Of a DNA stretch of 64,000 nt, positions 37,743 through 48,932 are shown piece by piece; the stretch's first letter is position 1; every line of letters begins with the position of its first letter. The notes under the pieces are model-generated. The model saw only the letters and a list, made by a program, of their open reading frames with translations, searched no databases and was not told the origin of the DNA. Origin of the DNA: Citrobacter amalonaticus (GTDB lineage: Bacteria; Pseudomonadota; Gammaproteobacteria; Enterobacterales; Enterobacteriaceae); the NCBI RefSeq assembly GCF_018323885.1, contig NZ_AP024585.1, forward strand, positions 3,472,001-3,536,000, in the 5' to 3' direction. The position numbers and the translations under genes were made by a program.

Positions 37743-38480
37743 ATGACGCGCATGAAATATCTGGTGGCAGCAGCCACGTTGAGCCTGTTTTTGGCGGGTT
37801 GCTCTGGTTCAAAGGAAGAGGTGCCCGATAATCCGCCTAATGAAATCTACGCGACTGCTCAGCAAAAGCTGCAGGACGGTAACTGGAAACAGGCAATAAC
37901 GCAATTGGAAGCGTTGGATAACCGCTATCCATTTGGTCCTTATTCTCAGCAGGTGCAGTTAGATCTCATCTACGCCTACTACAAAAACGCCGATCTGCCG
38001 CTTGCTCAGGCTGCCATCGATCGTTTTATCCGCCTGAATCCAACTCATCCTAACATTGATTATGTCATGTATATGCGTGGCCTGACCAATATGGCGTTAG
38101 ATGACAGCGCATTACAAGGGTTCTTTGGTGTTGATCGTAGCGACCGTGACCCTCAGCATGCGCGAGCTGCGTTCAATGACTTTTCGAAACTGGTTCGCGG
38201 TTATCCGAACAGCCAGTACACCACCGACGCCACCAAACGTCTGGTGTTCCTGAAAGATCGTCTGGCGAAATATGAGTACTCCGTTGCGGATTATTACACT
38301 CAGCGCGGTGCATGGGTTGCCGTGGTTAACCGTGTAGAAGGTATGCTGCGCGACTTCCCGGATACGCAGGCAACGCGTGATGCCCTGCCATTGATGGAAA
38401 ATGCCTATCGCGAAATGCAGATGACGGCGCAGGCTGACAAAGTGGCGAAGATTATCGCCGCTAACAGCAGCAACACCTGA
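37743..38480 (+). CDS. bamD: Outer membrane assembly lipoprotein BamD
   Basis: BamD is the essential lipoprotein of the BAM complex, which folds beta-barrel proteins into the outer membrane. The 245-residue protein has a signal peptide ending in the lipobox LAGC with the lipidated Cys20, then five TPR-like helical repeats (about 30-230). The gene stands alone with its own terminator. Confidence 0.98.
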   Translation: MTRMKYLVAAATLSLFLAGCSGSKEEVPDNPPNEIYATAQQKLQDGNWKQAITQLEALDNRYPFGPYSQQVQLDLIYAYYKNADLPLAQAAIDRFIRLNPTHPNIDYVMYMRGLTNMALDDSALQGFFGVDRSDRDPQHARAAFNDFSKLVRGYPNSQYTTDATKRLVFLKDRLAKYEYSVADYYTQRGAWVAVVNRVEGMLRDFPDTQATRDALPLMENAYREMQMTAQADKVAKIIAANSSNT

Positions 38481-38495
38481 TCGATTTTCAGATGC

Positions 38496-38525
38496 AAAAA
38501 CGGCAGCGCGAGCTGCCGTTTTTTT
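38496..38525 (+). terminator. bamD terminator
   Basis: Stem CGGCAGC/GCTGCCG with a GCGA loop and a seven-T run. Confidence 0.92.
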
Positions 38526-38670
38526 ATCCGTTTCGCGTCGTGGCGCTGATGACTTTTGCGTGACGCAACTCATCAAATATGGCCTGCTTTCTGGCTTTCC
38601 TCAAGTTAAAAATCACCTCTTCCTGCGATAACTCACAAAAAGGTACCCTTGACAAAAAGTGACAAAATAA

Positions 38671-39088
<418 letters not shown>

Positions 39089-39111
39089 TCCCTTACATTG
39101 AGTGTATCGCC

Positions 39112-39136
39112 AACGCGCCTTCGGGCGCGTTTTTTG
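39112..39136 (+). terminator. raiA terminator
   Basis: Stem AACGCGCC/GGCGCGTT capped with a TTCG tetraloop and followed by a T-run. It directly precedes the pheL-pheA promoter. Confidence 0.92.
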
Positions 39137-39166
39137 TTGACAGGGTGAAAACAGTACGGGTACTTT
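39137..39166 (+). promoter_or_regulatory. pheL-pheA promoter
   Basis: TTGACA at 39137-39142 and TACTTT at 39161-39166, 18 nt apart, match the E. coli pheA promoter position, just downstream of the raiA terminator. Confidence 0.75.
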
Positions 39167-39191
39167 ACTGACATCACTTAAGGAAACTGAT

Positions 39192-39239
39192 ATGAAACAC
39201 ACTCCGTTCTTCTTCGCATTCTTTTTTACCTTCCCCTGA
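39192..39239 (+). CDS. pheL: pheA operon leader peptide PheL
   Basis: A 15-residue peptide, MKHTPFFFAFFFTFP, with seven phenylalanines. Ribosome stalling on these codons when charged tRNA-Phe is scarce prevents the downstream terminator from forming and turns on pheA. It is preceded by the AGGAAACTGAT region as ribosome-binding site. Confidence 0.97.
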   Translation: MKHTPFFFAFFFTFP

Positions 39240-39284
39240 ATGGGAGGCTTTCGTCGTGTGAAAAAGAATGCGAAGACGAACAAT

Positions 39285-39314
39285 AAGGCCTCCCACACCG
39301 GGGGGCCTTTTTTA
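39285..39314 (+). terminator. pheA attenuator
   Basis: Stem AAGGCCTCCC/GGGGGGCCTT with a five-base loop and a T-run, placed between pheL and pheA. The alternative pairing partner GGGAGGCTT (39242-39250) overlaps the end of the leader region. Confidence 0.93.
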
Positions 39315-39337
39315 TTGATAACAATAAAGGCAACACT

Positions 39338-40498
39338 ATGACATCGGAAAACCCATTACTGGCGCTGCGCGATAAAATCAGCGCGCTGGATGCAAAATTA
39401 CTGGCGTTACTGGCCGAGCGACGTGGGCTGGCAGTTGAAGTCGGCAAAGCCAAGCTCGAATCCCATCGCCCGGTACGGGATATCGACCGCGAGCGCGATC
39501 TCCTGGACAGATTGATTACGCTTGGCAAAGCCCATCATCTGGATGCGCACTACATCACCCGCCTTTTTCAACTCATCATCGAAGACTCCGTTCTCACCCA
39601 GCAGGCGCTGCTCCAGCAACATCTTAATAAGATCAACCCGCATTCTGCGCGCGTGGCGTTCCTGGGACCAAAAGGCTCTTACTCGCATCTTGCGGCACGC
39701 CAGTACGCTGCCCGTCACTTTGAGCAGTTTATTGAGAGCGGTTGTACAAAGTTTGCCGATATCTTTAATCAGGTTGAAACCGGCCAGGCCGATTACGCAG
39801 TTGTACCGATTGAAAACACCAGCTCGGGTGGAATTAACGATGTCTACGATCTGCTCCAGCACACCAGTCTCTCCATTGTGGGTGAGATGACGGTGACTAT
39901 CGATCACTGCGTGCTGGTTTCCGGTACCACGGACCTCGACACCATTGAGACGGTATACAGCCACCCGCAGCCGTTCCAGCAGTGCAGCAAGTTCCTCAGT
40001 CGTTATCCGCACTGGAAAATTGAGTACACCGAAAGCACATCCGCCGCAATGGAAAAGGTCGCTCAGGCGAACTCTCCGCACGTTGCTGCGCTCGGAAGCG
40101 AAGCCGGTGGCGTGCTGCATGGTTTACAGGTTCTTGAACGTATCGAGGCGAATCAGACGCAAAATATCACGCGTTTCATCGTGCTGGCGCGTAAAGCAAT
40201 CAATGTTTCTGACCAGGTGCCAGCCAAAACAACGCTGCTGATGGCGACAGGACAACAGGCGGGCGCGCTGGTGGAAGCGCTACTGGTGATGCGTAACCAC
40301 AATCTGATCATGACCAAACTGGAATCCCGCCCCATACACGGCAATCCGTGGGAAGAGATGTTTTATCTCGACATCCAGGCCAATCTGGAATCCCCACAGA
40401 TGCAGAAGGCGCTCAAGGAGTTGGGCGAGATTACTCGCTCCATGAAGGTGTTGGGTTGCTATCCCAGTGAGAACGTGGTGCCAGTCGATCCGAGCTAA
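39338..40498 (+). CDS. pheA: Bifunctional chorismate mutase/prephenate dehydratase
   Basis: PheA converts chorismate to prephenate and then phenylpyruvate, committing carbon to phenylalanine. The 386-residue protein has a chorismate mutase domain (1-95), a prephenate dehydratase domain (about 105-285, with the catalytic [12 protein letters not shown] segment as NTSSGGIND near 166) and an ACT feedback domain (about 299-376, with [15 protein letters not shown]). Expression is set by the upstream attenuator. Confidence 0.98.
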   Translation: MTSENPLLALRDKISALDAKLLALLAERRGLAVEVGKAKLESHRPVRDIDRERDLLDRLITLGKAHHLDAHYITRLFQLIIEDSVLTQQALLQQHLNKINPHSARVAFLGPKGSYSHLAARQYAARHFEQFIESGCTKFADIFNQVETGQADYAVVPIENTSSGGINDVYDLLQHTSLSIVGEMTVTIDHCVLVSGTTDLDTIETVYSHPQPFQQCSKFLSRYPHWKIEYTESTSAAMEKVAQANSPHVAALGSEAGGVLHGLQVLERIEANQTQNITRFIVLARKAINVSDQVPAKTTLLMATGQQAGALVEALLVMRNHNLIMTKLESRPIHGNPWEEMFYLDIQANLESPQMQKALKELGEITRSMKVLGCYPSENVVPVDPS

Positions 40499-40502
40499 CG
40501 TG

Positions 40503-40543
40503 CAACAAGGCCGGAGGGCGTATGCCTGTCCGGCCTGTTGTTT
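40503..40543 (+). terminator. pheA terminator
   Basis: Long imperfect stem from CAACAAGGCCGGA to TCCGGCCTGTTG, followed by TTTATGTT. Confidence 0.75.
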
Positions 40544-40552
40544 ATGTTGCAT

Positions 40553-40588
40553 AGGCTGGATAAGGCACTTTAGCGGCGCTATCCGGCA
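40553..40588. repeat. REP-like palindrome
   Basis: GGCTGGATAAGGC...GCGCTATCCGGCA matches the REP pattern and lies between the convergent pheA and tyrA genes. Confidence 0.65.
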
Positions 40589-40599
40589 TAATCCTGCCA

Positions 40600-41721
40600 T
40601 TACTGTCGACTGTCATTCGCCTGGCGTAACAGCGTACGACTTTCGCTCTGGAAGCGCTTCGCGTAGTCACCGAACCAGTGCTCCACTTTGCGGAAGCTGT
40701 CGATAAACGCCTGTTTATCTCCCTGCTCCAGCAAACTGATCGCTTCGCCAAAACGTTTGTAATAGCGCTTAATCAGTGCCAGATTGCTCTCCGACGACAT
40801 AATGATATCGGCGTAAAGCTGTGGGTCCTGAGCAAACAGCCGCCCCACCATCGCCAGTTCAAGGCGATAAATCGGAGAAGAGAGCGCCAGCAACTGTTCA
40901 AGCTGCACGTTTTCTTCTGCCAGATGTAGACCATAAGCAAAGGTCGCAAAGTGACGAAGCGCCTGAATGAACGCCATGTTCTGATCGTGCTCGACGGCGC
41001 TAATACGGTGCAGCCGCGCGCCCCAGACCTGAATCTGCTCCAGGAACCACTGATAAGCTTCCGGATGACGTCCATCGCACCAGACCACCACCTGCTTTGC
41101 CAGGCTGCCGCTGTCCGGGCCAAACATCGGGTGCAGACCGAGTACCGGCCCGTCGTGCGCCGCCAGCATTGCCTGTAAAGGACCGTTTTTCACCGACGCC
41201 AGATCGACCAGGATACAGTCGGCGGGCAACGGCGGTAATTTTGCGATCACCTGTTCCGTCAGATGGATCGGGACACTCACGATCACCATGCCGGCATCCG
41301 CGACGATCTCCTGCGCGCGATCCCAGTCATGCTGTTCGAGGATCCGCACCTGATAACCCGACAGGGTGAGCATTTTCTCGAACAACCGTCCCATCTGACC
41401 GCCACCGCCGACAATCACCACCGGGCGCAGCGAAGGACACAGCGTCTTAAACCCTTTATCGTTCTCACTGGAATAGGATTCACGCATCACTCGACGCAGT
41501 ACGTCTTCAATCAGATCTGGCGGTACGCCGAGCGCTTCCGCTTCGGCTCGGCGCGAAGCCAGCATTGAGGCTTCGCGTTCCGGTACATAAATCGGCAGGC
41601 CAAAGCGGCTTTTGACTTCCCCGACCTCTGCCACCAGTTCCAGACGGCGCGCCAGCAAATCCAGCAGCGCCTTGTCTACTTCATCAATTTGATCGCGCAA
41701 CGCGGTCAATTCAGCAACCAT
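40600..41721 (-). CDS. tyrA: Bifunctional chorismate mutase/prephenate dehydrogenase
   Basis: TyrA converts chorismate to prephenate and then 4-hydroxyphenylpyruvate, using NAD+, in tyrosine synthesis. The 373-residue protein has an AroQ chorismate mutase domain (1-90) and a prephenate dehydrogenase domain (from about 100), with a nucleotide-binding motif seen as [16 protein letters not shown] near 103-118. It follows aroF by 10 nt in the tyrosine operon, controlled by TyrR. Confidence 0.98.
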   Translation of the reverse strand: MVAELTALRDQIDEVDKALLDLLARRLELVAEVGEVKSRFGLPIYVPEREASMLASRRAEAEALGVPPDLIEDVLRRVMRESYSSENDKGFKTLCPSLRPVVIVGGGGQMGRLFEKMLTLSGYQVRILEQHDWDRAQEIVADAGMVIVSVPIHLTEQVIAKLPPLPADCILVDLASVKNGPLQAMLAAHDGPVLGLHPMFGPDSGSLAKQVVVWCDGRHPEAYQWFLEQIQVWGARLHRISAVEHDQNMAFIQALRHFATFAYGLHLAEENVQLEQLLALSSPIYRLELAMVGRLFAQDPQLYADIIMSSESNLALIKRYYKRFGEAISLLEQGDKQAFIDSFRKVEHWFGDYAKRFQSESRTLLRQANDSRQ

Positions 41722-41731
41722 AACGAACCTC

Positions 41732-42802
41732 TTAAGCCTGGCGCGCCGCCAACTGGCCGTTCAAGTCTTTGTTAATTTCACGCAGTAACGCGTCCGTCAT
41801 TTCCCAACTGATGCAGGCATCGGTAACGGACACGCCGTACTTCATTTCGCTGCGCGGTTGCTCGGAGGACTGGTTGCCTTCGTGAATATTACTTTCAATC
41901 ATCAGGCCGATGATTGAGCGGTTGCCATCTTTAATTTGCGCAACCACCGACTCCGCCACGGCAGGCTGACGACGGTAATCTTTATTGGAGTTACCATGAC
42001 TGCAATCTACCATCAGTGACGGCCGCAGTCCCGCCTGCTCCATCTCTTTTTCGCACTGGGCGACATCTGCCGGGCTGTAGTTAGGCGCTTTGCCGCCGCG
42101 CAGGATCACATGCCCGTCCGGGTTGCCCTGGGTTTGCAACAGCGCAACCTGACCTGCCTGGTTAATACCGACAAAACGGTGCGATTGCGCCGCCGCGCGC
42201 ATGGCGTTGATCGCCGTCGCCAGGCTGCCGTCGGTGCCGTTTTTGAAGCCCACCGGCATCGACAGACCCGATGCCATTTCACGGTGCGTTTGCGATTCCG
42301 TGGTACGCGCGCCAATCGCAGACCAGCTAAACAGATCGCCCAGGTACTGCGGGCTGTTCGGATCCAGCGCTTCCGTCGCCAGCGGCAGTCCCATATTGAC
42401 CAGTTCAAGCAGCAGTTGACGCGCAATTTTCAGACCTGCTTCAACGTCAAAAGAGCCATCCATATGAGGATCGTTAATTAACCCTTTCCAGCCAACGGTA
42501 GTACGGGGTTTTTCAAAATAGACGCGCATCACCAGATAGAGGCTATCGCTGACCTCTGCGGCAAGGGCTTTAAATCGACGAGCATATTCCAGGGCCGTTT
42601 CAGGATCGTGAATGGAGCACGGACCGCACACCACTAACAGACGCGGATCGCGACCGGCAATGATGTTAGAAATGGTTTTGCGGGACTGGGCGATTTGCGC
42701 CTCTTGCGCCAGGCTCAGCGGGAATTCCGCTTTAAGTTGTTCCGGGGTCATCAGAACCTGTTCGTCGGTAATATGTACGTTGTTAAGCGCGTCTTTTTGC
42801 AT
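41732..42802 (-). CDS. aroF: Tyrosine-sensitive 3-deoxy-7-phosphoheptulonate synthase
   Basis: AroF condenses phosphoenolpyruvate and erythrose 4-phosphate, the first step of the shikimate pathway, and is inhibited by tyrosine. The 356-residue protein has [18 protein letters not shown] near residues 58-75 and the metal-site [11 protein letters not shown] near 267-277, both typical of the AroFGH family. Tyrosine sensitivity is inferred from the operon with tyrA and the TyrR boxes upstream. Confidence 0.97.
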   Translation of the reverse strand: MQKDALNNVHITDEQVLMTPEQLKAEFPLSLAQEAQIAQSRKTISNIIAGRDPRLLVVCGPCSIHDPETALEYARRFKALAAEVSDSLYLVMRVYFEKPRTTVGWKGLINDPHMDGSFDVEAGLKIARQLLLELVNMGLPLATEALDPNSPQYLGDLFSWSAIGARTTESQTHREMASGLSMPVGFKNGTDGSLATAINAMRAAAQSHRFVGINQAGQVALLQTQGNPDGHVILRGGKAPNYSPADVAQCEKEMEQAGLRPSLMVDCSHGNSNKDYRRQPAVAESVVAQIKDGNRSIIGLMIESNIHEGNQSSEQPRSEMKYGVSVTDACISWEMTDALLREINKDLNGQLAARQA

Positions 42803-42895
42803 GATGGCGATCCTGTTTTAGCTCGTTTGCGATAGTTTTCCTCAGTGAGGATGACGTAACGATAACACAACGAGTAAAGATATCAATCCAAAATA

Positions 42896-42913
42896 CGTAA
42901 ACATTGCGTTACA
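42896..42913. promoter_or_regulatory. TyrR box upstream of aroF
   Basis: On the minus strand TGTAACGCAATGTTTACG matches the TyrR consensus TGTAAA-N6-TTTACA at ten of twelve fixed positions. Confidence 0.8.
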
Positions 42914-42948
42914 GAATCGACATTTGTTCGATTTAAAGCCCATCATAT

Positions 42949-42966
42949 CGTACATAATAATTTACA
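42949..42966. promoter_or_regulatory. Second TyrR-like box
   Basis: On the minus strand TGTAAATTATTATGTACG matches the left TyrR half fully and the right half partly. It is 53 bp from the stronger box and lies upstream of both aroF and the divergent yfiL. Confidence 0.6.
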
Positions 42967-43015
42967 CACATTTATTGTACGGTCCGCTATGCTTTGAAAA
43001 ACAGGAGAACGAGCA

Positions 43016-43390
43016 ATGACGAAAAGAGTCAGTATCGCAGTCATTTTTCTGCTTAGTGGCTGCCAGATCGATCCTTACACCCACGCGCCAACATGGACCA
43101 GTACCAACTGGTATGACGCCGGTATCGAAGATGCAATTTCCGGCGTTGCGGTTAAAGATAATGAAACGCTGGCCGATAGCTTTAACGACCCGGAGGTGGA
43201 TCGTTCGCAATACCTCAACGGTTATGCAGAAGGTCAGCGTAAAACCTGTCAGCAAAATTTTGTCTATGCCAGAGGCGTAACGGGGAAAACCTTCCCTGCC
43301 AGTTGCGATACCGTAGAAAATGCCAGCCAGTTGCGTGAAGCATGGCAACAAGGTGCCGATGAAAATGCTGGCTCAATACGTCTGAATTAA
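43016..43390 (+). CDS. yfiL: YfiL family lipoprotein (DUF2799)
   Basis: A 124-residue predicted lipoprotein of unknown function. The signal peptide ends at the lipobox LLSGC (Cys16), followed by QIDPYTHAPTWTSTNWYDAG. The conserved segments GYAEGQRKTC and YARGVTGKTFPASC carry cysteines that could pair. It has a GGAGAACG ribosome-binding site and stands in front of the yfiRNB module, 140 nt away. Confidence 0.87.
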   Translation: MTKRVSIAVIFLLSGCQIDPYTHAPTWTSTNWYDAGIEDAISGVAVKDNETLADSFNDPEVDRSQYLNGYAEGQRKTCQQNFVYARGVTGKTFPASCDTVENASQLREAWQQGADENAGSIRLN

Positions 43391-43530
43391 TATTTAGTCA
43401 GATTTAGCTTAAGGCGTATACGTTAATCTACAAGGTATAATGACGCTCCGCAAAAATAATGTTATTTTGCTTTAAACAAAACATGGATGTATTTTGATGA
43501 CTGATAAAAGATGCTGGTGAGGAAATCGTT

Positions 43531-44049
43531 ATGTCCGCTTCTCACCGATGCCTGATGCTGCTGGTGCTCTTACTGGCAGGATCGCCAGTTTTTGCAAATG
43601 ACATCCCTGATGCGGCGAAGAACGTTCGCACCATGGTCTCTGGCATTGTCAGCTATACGCGCTGGCCTGCCCTCTCAGGGCCACCCAGACTGTGTATTTT
43701 CTCGTCTTCCCGGTTCGTCAACGTCCTGGGAGACAGCAGTGATACGTCGCTGCCTTATCAACCTGTTATTATTTACACCGAACAAGAAGCATTAACTGCG
43801 CGTTGTGATGGTGTTTATTTCGGCAGCGAATCTCCCACTGCTCAGGTTGAATTAGCGAATAAATATCCGTCTAAGGCGTTGTTATTAATTGCAGAACAGA
43901 ATGCCGAATGCATTATTGGCAGCACCTTTTGTCTGATTATTAACAATAATGATGTCAGATTCGCCGTTAATCTGGATTCCTTGTCACGCAGTGGCGTAAG
44001 AGTCAATCCGGATGTATTGATGCTCGCACGGAATAATAAAAATGGATAA
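43531..44049 (+). CDS. yfiR: Periplasmic repressor YfiR of the diguanylate cyclase YfiN
   Basis: YfiR binds the periplasmic domain of YfiN and holds its cyclase inactive; reduction or loss of YfiR turns YfiN on. The 172-residue protein begins with a signal peptide, cleaved probably after SPVFA near residue 23. Four cysteines are visible in the mature part ([24 protein letters not shown]), matching the two disulfides known in the family. It overlaps yfiN by 8 nt. Confidence 0.93.
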   Translation: MSASHRCLMLLVLLLAGSPVFANDIPDAAKNVRTMVSGIVSYTRWPALSGPPRLCIFSSSRFVNVLGDSSDTSLPYQPVIIYTEQEALTARCDGVYFGSESPTAQVELANKYPSKALLLIAEQNAECIIGSTFCLIINNNDVRFAVNLDSLSRSGVRVNPDVLMLARNNKNG

Positions 44050-45265
44050 GGATCTTTCCCTAACCCCCCGTCCCACATTTAAGCGAGCGTTGCGACGCAT
44101 CAACATCACCAGCGTGATCGTGACCATGACGTTGATCTGGCTGCTGCTATGTGTGGCCTCGGTGCTGACGTTAAAACAGTATGCGCAAAGGAACCTCGAG
44201 CTCACGGCGGCGACAATGACCCATAGTCTGGAAGCTGCGCTGGTATTCGCCGATGATGCCGCCGCTGCAGAAACGCTGGCCGCGCTCGGCCACCAGGGGC
44301 AATTTTCCGCCGCTGAGGTTCGCGACAATAATCAGAATGTCATTGCCTCCTGGCGCTACAACGCGCTGGAGAACGACGATAAGCTAGGGGATTTTATTAG
44401 TCACTGGCTCTTTCCCTTCCCCGTCGCCCAGCCCGTCTGGCACAGTGGTGAAATTATCGGTGAAGTTCGACTTACCGCACGCGACAGCTTAATCAGCCAC
44501 TTCATCTGGCTTTCTCTGGCGGTACTTACCGGGTCGATTCTGCTGGCCTCCGGTATTGCCATTTTGCTGACGCGTCACCTGCACCGTGGTGTGGTTGAGG
44601 CGCTGCAAAATATCACCGAGGTGGTGCACGATGTGCGTACCAACCGTAACTTCTCCCGCCGCGTCTCTGAAGAGCGGATTGAAGAGTTCCACAACTTTGC
44701 CCAGGACTTCAACAGCCTGCTGGATGAAATGGAAGAGTGGCAGCTGCGTTTGCAGGCCAAAAATGCACAATTATTGCGAACGGCGCTGCACGATCCGCTG
44801 ACCGGGCTGGCAAACCGGGCGGCGTTCCGGAGCAGCATCAGCGCCCTGATGAACGACAATTCAGCCCGTAGCAGCTCAGCGCTTCTGTTTCTTGATGGCG
44901 ATAACTTCAAATTTATAAATGATACCTGGGGACATGCCGCAGGCGATCGCGTGCTGATTGAAGTCGCCAGACGACTGGCTGAATTTGGCGGCAACCGCCA
45001 TATTCCTTATCGCCTCGGCGGAGATGAGTTTGCCGTCGTGCTTTACGGCGTCCATTCAGACTATGAAGTCCAGCGAATCAGCGCCGCGCTGTCACAAGAG
45101 TTTAATCGTCCTTTTGACCTGCATAACGGACATTTAGTCAGTATGACACTGAGTATGGGTTACGCGCTGACCTGGGAGCACGCTTCCGCCGAGAAATTAC
45201 AAGAACTGGCCGATCGTAATATGTATCAGGCTAAACATCAGCGCGCTGTGCGCTCGATAAAATAA
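44042..45265 (+). CDS. dgcN: Membrane diguanylate cyclase YfiN (DgcN)
   Basis: YfiN makes cyclic di-GMP when freed from YfiR, promoting biofilm formation; in E. coli it also moves to midcell and delays division. The 407-residue protein has a membrane helix near 21-43, a periplasmic domain (about 45-150), a second helix near 153-175, a HAMP-like linker, and a GGDEF domain (about 250-400). The active-site motif is intact in [14 protein letters not shown] near 323-336. The gene is coupled to yfiR and followed by yfiB. Confidence 0.95.
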   Translation: MDKDLSLTPRPTFKRALRRINITSVIVTMTLIWLLLCVASVLTLKQYAQRNLELTAATMTHSLEAALVFADDAAAAETLAALGHQGQFSAAEVRDNNQNVIASWRYNALENDDKLGDFISHWLFPFPVAQPVWHSGEIIGEVRLTARDSLISHFIWLSLAVLTGSILLASGIAILLTRHLHRGVVEALQNITEVVHDVRTNRNFSRRVSEERIEEFHNFAQDFNSLLDEMEEWQLRLQAKNAQLLRTALHDPLTGLANRAAFRSSISALMNDNSARSSSALLFLDGDNFKFINDTWGHAAGDRVLIEVARRLAEFGGNRHIPYRLGGDEFAVVLYGVHSDYEVQRISAALSQEFNRPFDLHNGHLVSMTLSMGYALTWEHASAEKLQELADRNMYQAKHQRAVRSIK

Positions 45266-45280
45266 AAAAGGAATGCACAC

Positions 45281-45763
45281 ATGCTTAAGCGTCTTTTATC
45301 TCCATTCATTCTTGCCACGCTACTGCTGGCAGGCTGTCAGGCTCCACAGGGCAAATTCACCCCTGAGCAGATAGCAGCCATGCAATCGTACGGATTTACT
45401 GAATCCGCAGGAGACTGGTCCCTGGGGCTTTCCGACACTATCCTGTTTGATAAGAATGACTACAAACTGCGTGCGGAAAGCCAGCAGCAGATTCAGTCGA
45501 TGGCCGCTCGTCTGGCTTCAGTCGGTCTGAATCATGCGCGTATGGATGGGCATACCGATAACTATGGCGAGGACAGCTACAATGAGGCGTTATCACTCAA
45601 GCGCGCCAATGTCGTGGCGGACGCGTGGTCAGAAGGTGCGAAGATTCCGCGCACCAATCTGACCACTCAGGGATTAGGGAAAAAATACCCCATCGCCAGC
45701 AACCAGTCGGCGAAAGGTCGCGCTGAAAACCGCCGTGTCGCCGTGGTCATCAGCACGCCTTAG
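45281..45763 (+). CDS. yfiB: OmpA-like lipoprotein YfiB
   Basis: YfiB is an outer-membrane lipoprotein that relieves YfiR repression of YfiN by binding YfiR and peptidoglycan. The 160-residue protein has the lipobox LLAGC (Cys19) and an OmpA-like peptidoglycan-binding domain (about 45-155), with MDGHTDNYGEDSYNEALSLKRA near 88-109 (shown here whole only in part). It closes the yfiR-yfiN-yfiB operon. Confidence 0.94.
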   Translation: MLKRLLSPFILATLLLAGCQAPQGKFTPEQIAAMQSYGFTESAGDWSLGLSDTILFDKNDYKLRAESQQQIQSMAARLASVGLNHARMDGHTDNYGEDSYNEALSLKRANVVADAWSEGAKIPRTNLTTQGLGKKYPIASNQSAKGRAENRRVAVVISTP

Positions 45764-45766
45764 TTC

Positions 45767-47125
45767 TCAGTCGGCTGGCTGCACGATTCCCGCGCGTGAC
45801 GCGTGAACCCAGCGCAGCCAGTCGACCAGCATAAACAGCAGCAGACTCCCCCCCAGCACCGGCATTGCCAGTCCGAGCGTCATCGCCAGTAACCCAACAC
45901 CTGTACGCCCCCAAACGCTCAACATGAGCCAGCTTTGAACCAGCGTCTGCGCCGGACTGGCTGATGGGCCCGCAGGACGGCGAATCCACCACAGCCGATA
46001 ACCAATCACGATCATCAGGCAAAGGCCAACGCCAAAACCGATCAGCAGTAATTGGTTCGGCAATCCCAGCAGAATGCCCATATGAAAATCGACGCCCCAG
46101 CGCGTCAACTTCGCCATCAGCGGGAAGTCGGCAAATCGGGTATGGTCAGTCACCTGAAGCGTCGTCGGGTCAACGGCAACGGCATCAACCTGCGTAGGCC
46201 ATCGGCGATCGATTTCCGTTACCGTCCACCCGTGCTGCGCATCCTTCGGCGGACGAATTTCCATCCGAAGCGCATTGAGGCCAGCCGTCTGCGCAGTTTG
46301 TAATACGGTATCGAACTGACGGATATTCACCTGAACCGCAGGCATCTCCCTGCCGCCATGGTGGCCTGCGTGCTCATCATGAAGCGGGCGAGCACCATGA
46401 AGTTGAGCGTTAAGCTGTGGCGTCAGCCAGCCAAACGCGGTGCGCATTTTATCCACATTGCCGCCTGCCCACTGCGACCAGGTCAGTCCGGTTGCTGAAA
46501 ACAGCAGCATTCCGACTAACAACAGCCATCCCAGCGTAACGTGCAAGCGACGGTGGTTTTGAACCGGATTGTTCAACCGGCGCCGGGGTCGCGTTACTGA
46601 CCAGAGTGTAATACCGCCCAGCGCCGCCACCCACATCCAGGATGCCGCCAGTTCACTGTAGAGACGCCCGACCTCCCCCAACAATAGCGAACGGTGGGCA
46701 TAATCAATCCACTGCCGCAGCGGCAGGATACCGCTGGTGCCGTACACCGGCATATCGCCTTTCACGGCCAGGGTTACCGGATCGATAAAAATGGCCCGAT
46801 GTTCAGAAGCCGCCAGCGCAGGGTCGGCAAACATGACGCGCGTTGTATCGCCCGGCTCCAGTCCAGGGCGGACGGCGTGCAGGCGCAGGTGCCCACCGGT
46901 CACCTGCTGCGCGATCGCAACCTGTGCCGCCAGCAATTGCGGCTCTCCCTGCGTCGTCCCGTTAAGTGCCTGAGCGTAAATGGCCTCTTCCAGTTGCGGC
47001 GTCGCCACATACAACGTGCCGGTCAGTGCGGCAACAAAGATAAATGGCCCGACAAACAGGCCGATATAGAAATGAAGGCGTCGCAGCAGGGTTATCCATG
47101 CCGCGCGCGGTGTGCAGGTTGTCAT
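45767..47125 (-). CDS. PepSY-associated membrane protein
   Basis: A 452-residue inner-membrane protein of the PepSY_TM (PiuB-like) family, whose members are linked to iron or copper handling and siderophore reduction. Helices are visible near residues 15-40, 145-165, 195-215, 335-365 and 390-440. The periplasmic loop includes a histidine-rich stretch (HDEHAGHHGG near 255). The start at 47125 follows TGAGGA; the frame is open to 47173. It lies 56 nt after the DUF2946 gene on the same strand and is probably co-transcribed. Exact substrate is unknown. Confidence 0.85.
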   Translation of the reverse strand: MTTCTPRAAWITLLRRLHFYIGLFVGPFIFVAALTGTLYVATPQLEEAIYAQALNGTTQGEPQLLAAQVAIAQQVTGGHLRLHAVRPGLEPGDTTRVMFADPALAASEHRAIFIDPVTLAVKGDMPVYGTSGILPLRQWIDYAHRSLLLGEVGRLYSELAASWMWVAALGGITLWSVTRPRRRLNNPVQNHRRLHVTLGWLLLVGMLLFSATGLTWSQWAGGNVDKMRTAFGWLTPQLNAQLHGARPLHDEHAGHHGGREMPAVQVNIRQFDTVLQTAQTAGLNALRMEIRPPKDAQHGWTVTEIDRRWPTQVDAVAVDPTTLQVTDHTRFADFPLMAKLTRWGVDFHMGILLGLPNQLLLIGFGVGLCLMIVIGYRLWWIRRPAGPSASPAQTLVQSWLMLSVWGRTGVGLLAMTLGLAMPVLGGSLLLFMLVDWLRWVHASRAGIVQPAD

Positions 47126-47181
47126 ACTTTTCCTCAGAAAAAGCAAAAGAGTATCGTGACGCTTATGCGTCAATCTTATTT

Positions 47182-47598
47182 TCAGTAACAGGAAAGTGAG
47201 GACCTGCGCGGCGGCGCGCGCGTATCAGGATACAGCCAGGGGAAGAAATACCAGTGTTTTACCGTCGGACGAGTGGGTTGACATTGCACTCTGAGCAGAA
47301 CGCCGCAGAGCAGAATCATCATCGCCAGGATAAGCCCTGGAACATGAGCCAGTAATACACAATAGCCACAGGCTTCGCCGTGATCGACAGGTATCGGAAT
47401 GGAAGGAGAATCACCGTGATGCCCGGTGTGCTTCGCCATCGAACTCATCTCATGATGCATACCCGGCATCGCGCTCATTGGATCTTTTTGCAGTGCAACG
47501 GAGATTAGCGGGGCAATGACAATCAGCAGGATCGCAAACAACGCGAGACATGCCGCGTGCCGCTGAAAACCTGACTGACGAAATTTACCGTTATTCAC
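47182..47598 (-). CDS. DUF2946-type small membrane protein
   Basis: A 138-residue protein with a membrane helix near residues 15-36 and another near 84-104. Between them is a periplasmic segment rich in histidine and methionine (MPGMHHEMSSMAKHTGHHGD, residues about 44-63), then CGYC near 77-80. Such residues suggest copper or another soft metal. It starts with GTG at 47598 after a strong GGAGGG site. Partners of this family are often TonB receptors and PepSY proteins; function is not established. Confidence 0.75.
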   Translation of the reverse strand: MNNGKFRQSGFQRHAACLALFAILLIVIAPLISVALQKDPMSAMPGMHHEMSSMAKHTGHHGDSPSIPIPVDHGEACGYCVLLAHVPGLILAMMILLCGVLLRVQCQPTRPTVKHWYFFPWLYPDTRAPPRRSSLSCY

Positions 47599-47675
47599 TG
47601 TCCCTCCCGCAGAGAACGAGGGGCATTGTAAATGATTTATGAACTGAAGGTTAACGTTGTGAGTGTTACGGAGAT

Positions 47676-47703
47676 AAAAAAGGGCCAGCCAACTGGCCAG
47701 CCC
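47676..47703 (-). terminator. Terminator of the rpsP-rimM-trmD-rplS operon
   Basis: Stem GGGCTGGCC/GGCTGGCCC-like with two G-U pairs; on the minus strand it is followed by a six-T run. It lies just after rplS. Confidence 0.88.
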
Positions 47704-47732
47704 CTCTAACAGGATGTCGCCTGAGCGATATC

Positions 47733-48083
<351 letters not shown>

Positions 48084-48120
48084 TTAATCTCTTATCCTGG
48101 GTAAACTGATAATCGGGGGC

Positions 48121-48888
48121 TTACGCCATCCCATCATGTTTATGTTGCTGTTGCGCGTGTTCCGTTTTGAACTCCGCCAGCAACCTTGCTTGCTCTTCAG
48201 TCAGAGCCAGGTTTTCCAGAAGTTCAGGTCTTCTAAGCCAGGTGCGACCCAGCGACTGTTTCAAGCGCCAGCGACGTATCTCAGCATGGTTTCCTGACAG
48301 TAACACTGCCGGGACGTCCATCTCTTCTAACACTTCAGGTCGGGTATAGTGCGGGCAGTCCAGCAATCCATCCGCAAAGGAATCTTCCGTTGCCGATGCC
48401 TCATGACCCAGAACCCCCGGAATAAACCGGGAAACGGAGTCAATCAGTACCATTGCCGGTAACTCGCCACCGCTGAGAACGTAATCGCCGATTGACCATT
48501 CTTCGTCAATTTCGGTTTGGATCACGCGCTCATCTATGCCTTCGTAGCGACCACAGACCAGAATCAGCTTTTGATTCGTAGCCAGTTCGCTGACGCCTGC
48601 TTGATCAAGCTTGCGTCCCTGAGGTGACAGATAAATCACCTTAGCGCCTTCACCCGCCGCGCTTTTTGCTGCATGAATGGCATCCCGTAAGGGTTGAACC
48701 ATCATTAACATCCCCGGTCCGCCGCCGTAAGGACGATCGTCCACGGTACGGTGCCGGTCATGCGTGAAGTCACGAGGACTCCAGCTCTGGATGTTCAGCA
48801 GGCCATTTTTAACAGCCCGGCCAGTTACCCCGTAATCGGTAATTGCACGAAACATTTCTGGAAACAGGCTAACGATACCTATAAACAC
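48121..48888 (-). CDS. trmD: tRNA (guanine(37)-N1)-methyltransferase TrmD
   Basis: TrmD methylates G37 next to the anticodon to prevent frameshifting. The 255-residue SPOUT enzyme has the knot residues [15 protein letters not shown] near 107-121 and [15 protein letters not shown] near 136-150. It lies 44 nt after rimM in the ribosomal operon. Confidence 0.99.
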   Translation of the reverse strand: MFIGIVSLFPEMFRAITDYGVTGRAVKNGLLNIQSWSPRDFTHDRHRTVDDRPYGGGPGMLMMVQPLRDAIHAAKSAAGEGAKVIYLSPQGRKLDQAGVSELATNQKLILVCGRYEGIDERVIQTEIDEEWSIGDYVLSGGELPAMVLIDSVSRFIPGVLGHEASATEDSFADGLLDCPHYTRPEVLEEMDVPAVLLSGNHAEIRRWRLKQSLGRTWLRRPELLENLALTEEQARLLAEFKTEHAQQQHKHDGMA

Positions 48889-48932
48889 AAGCCAATCCCC
48901 ATCACGCCGTCATTTACCGCTTATCCGGTGGT

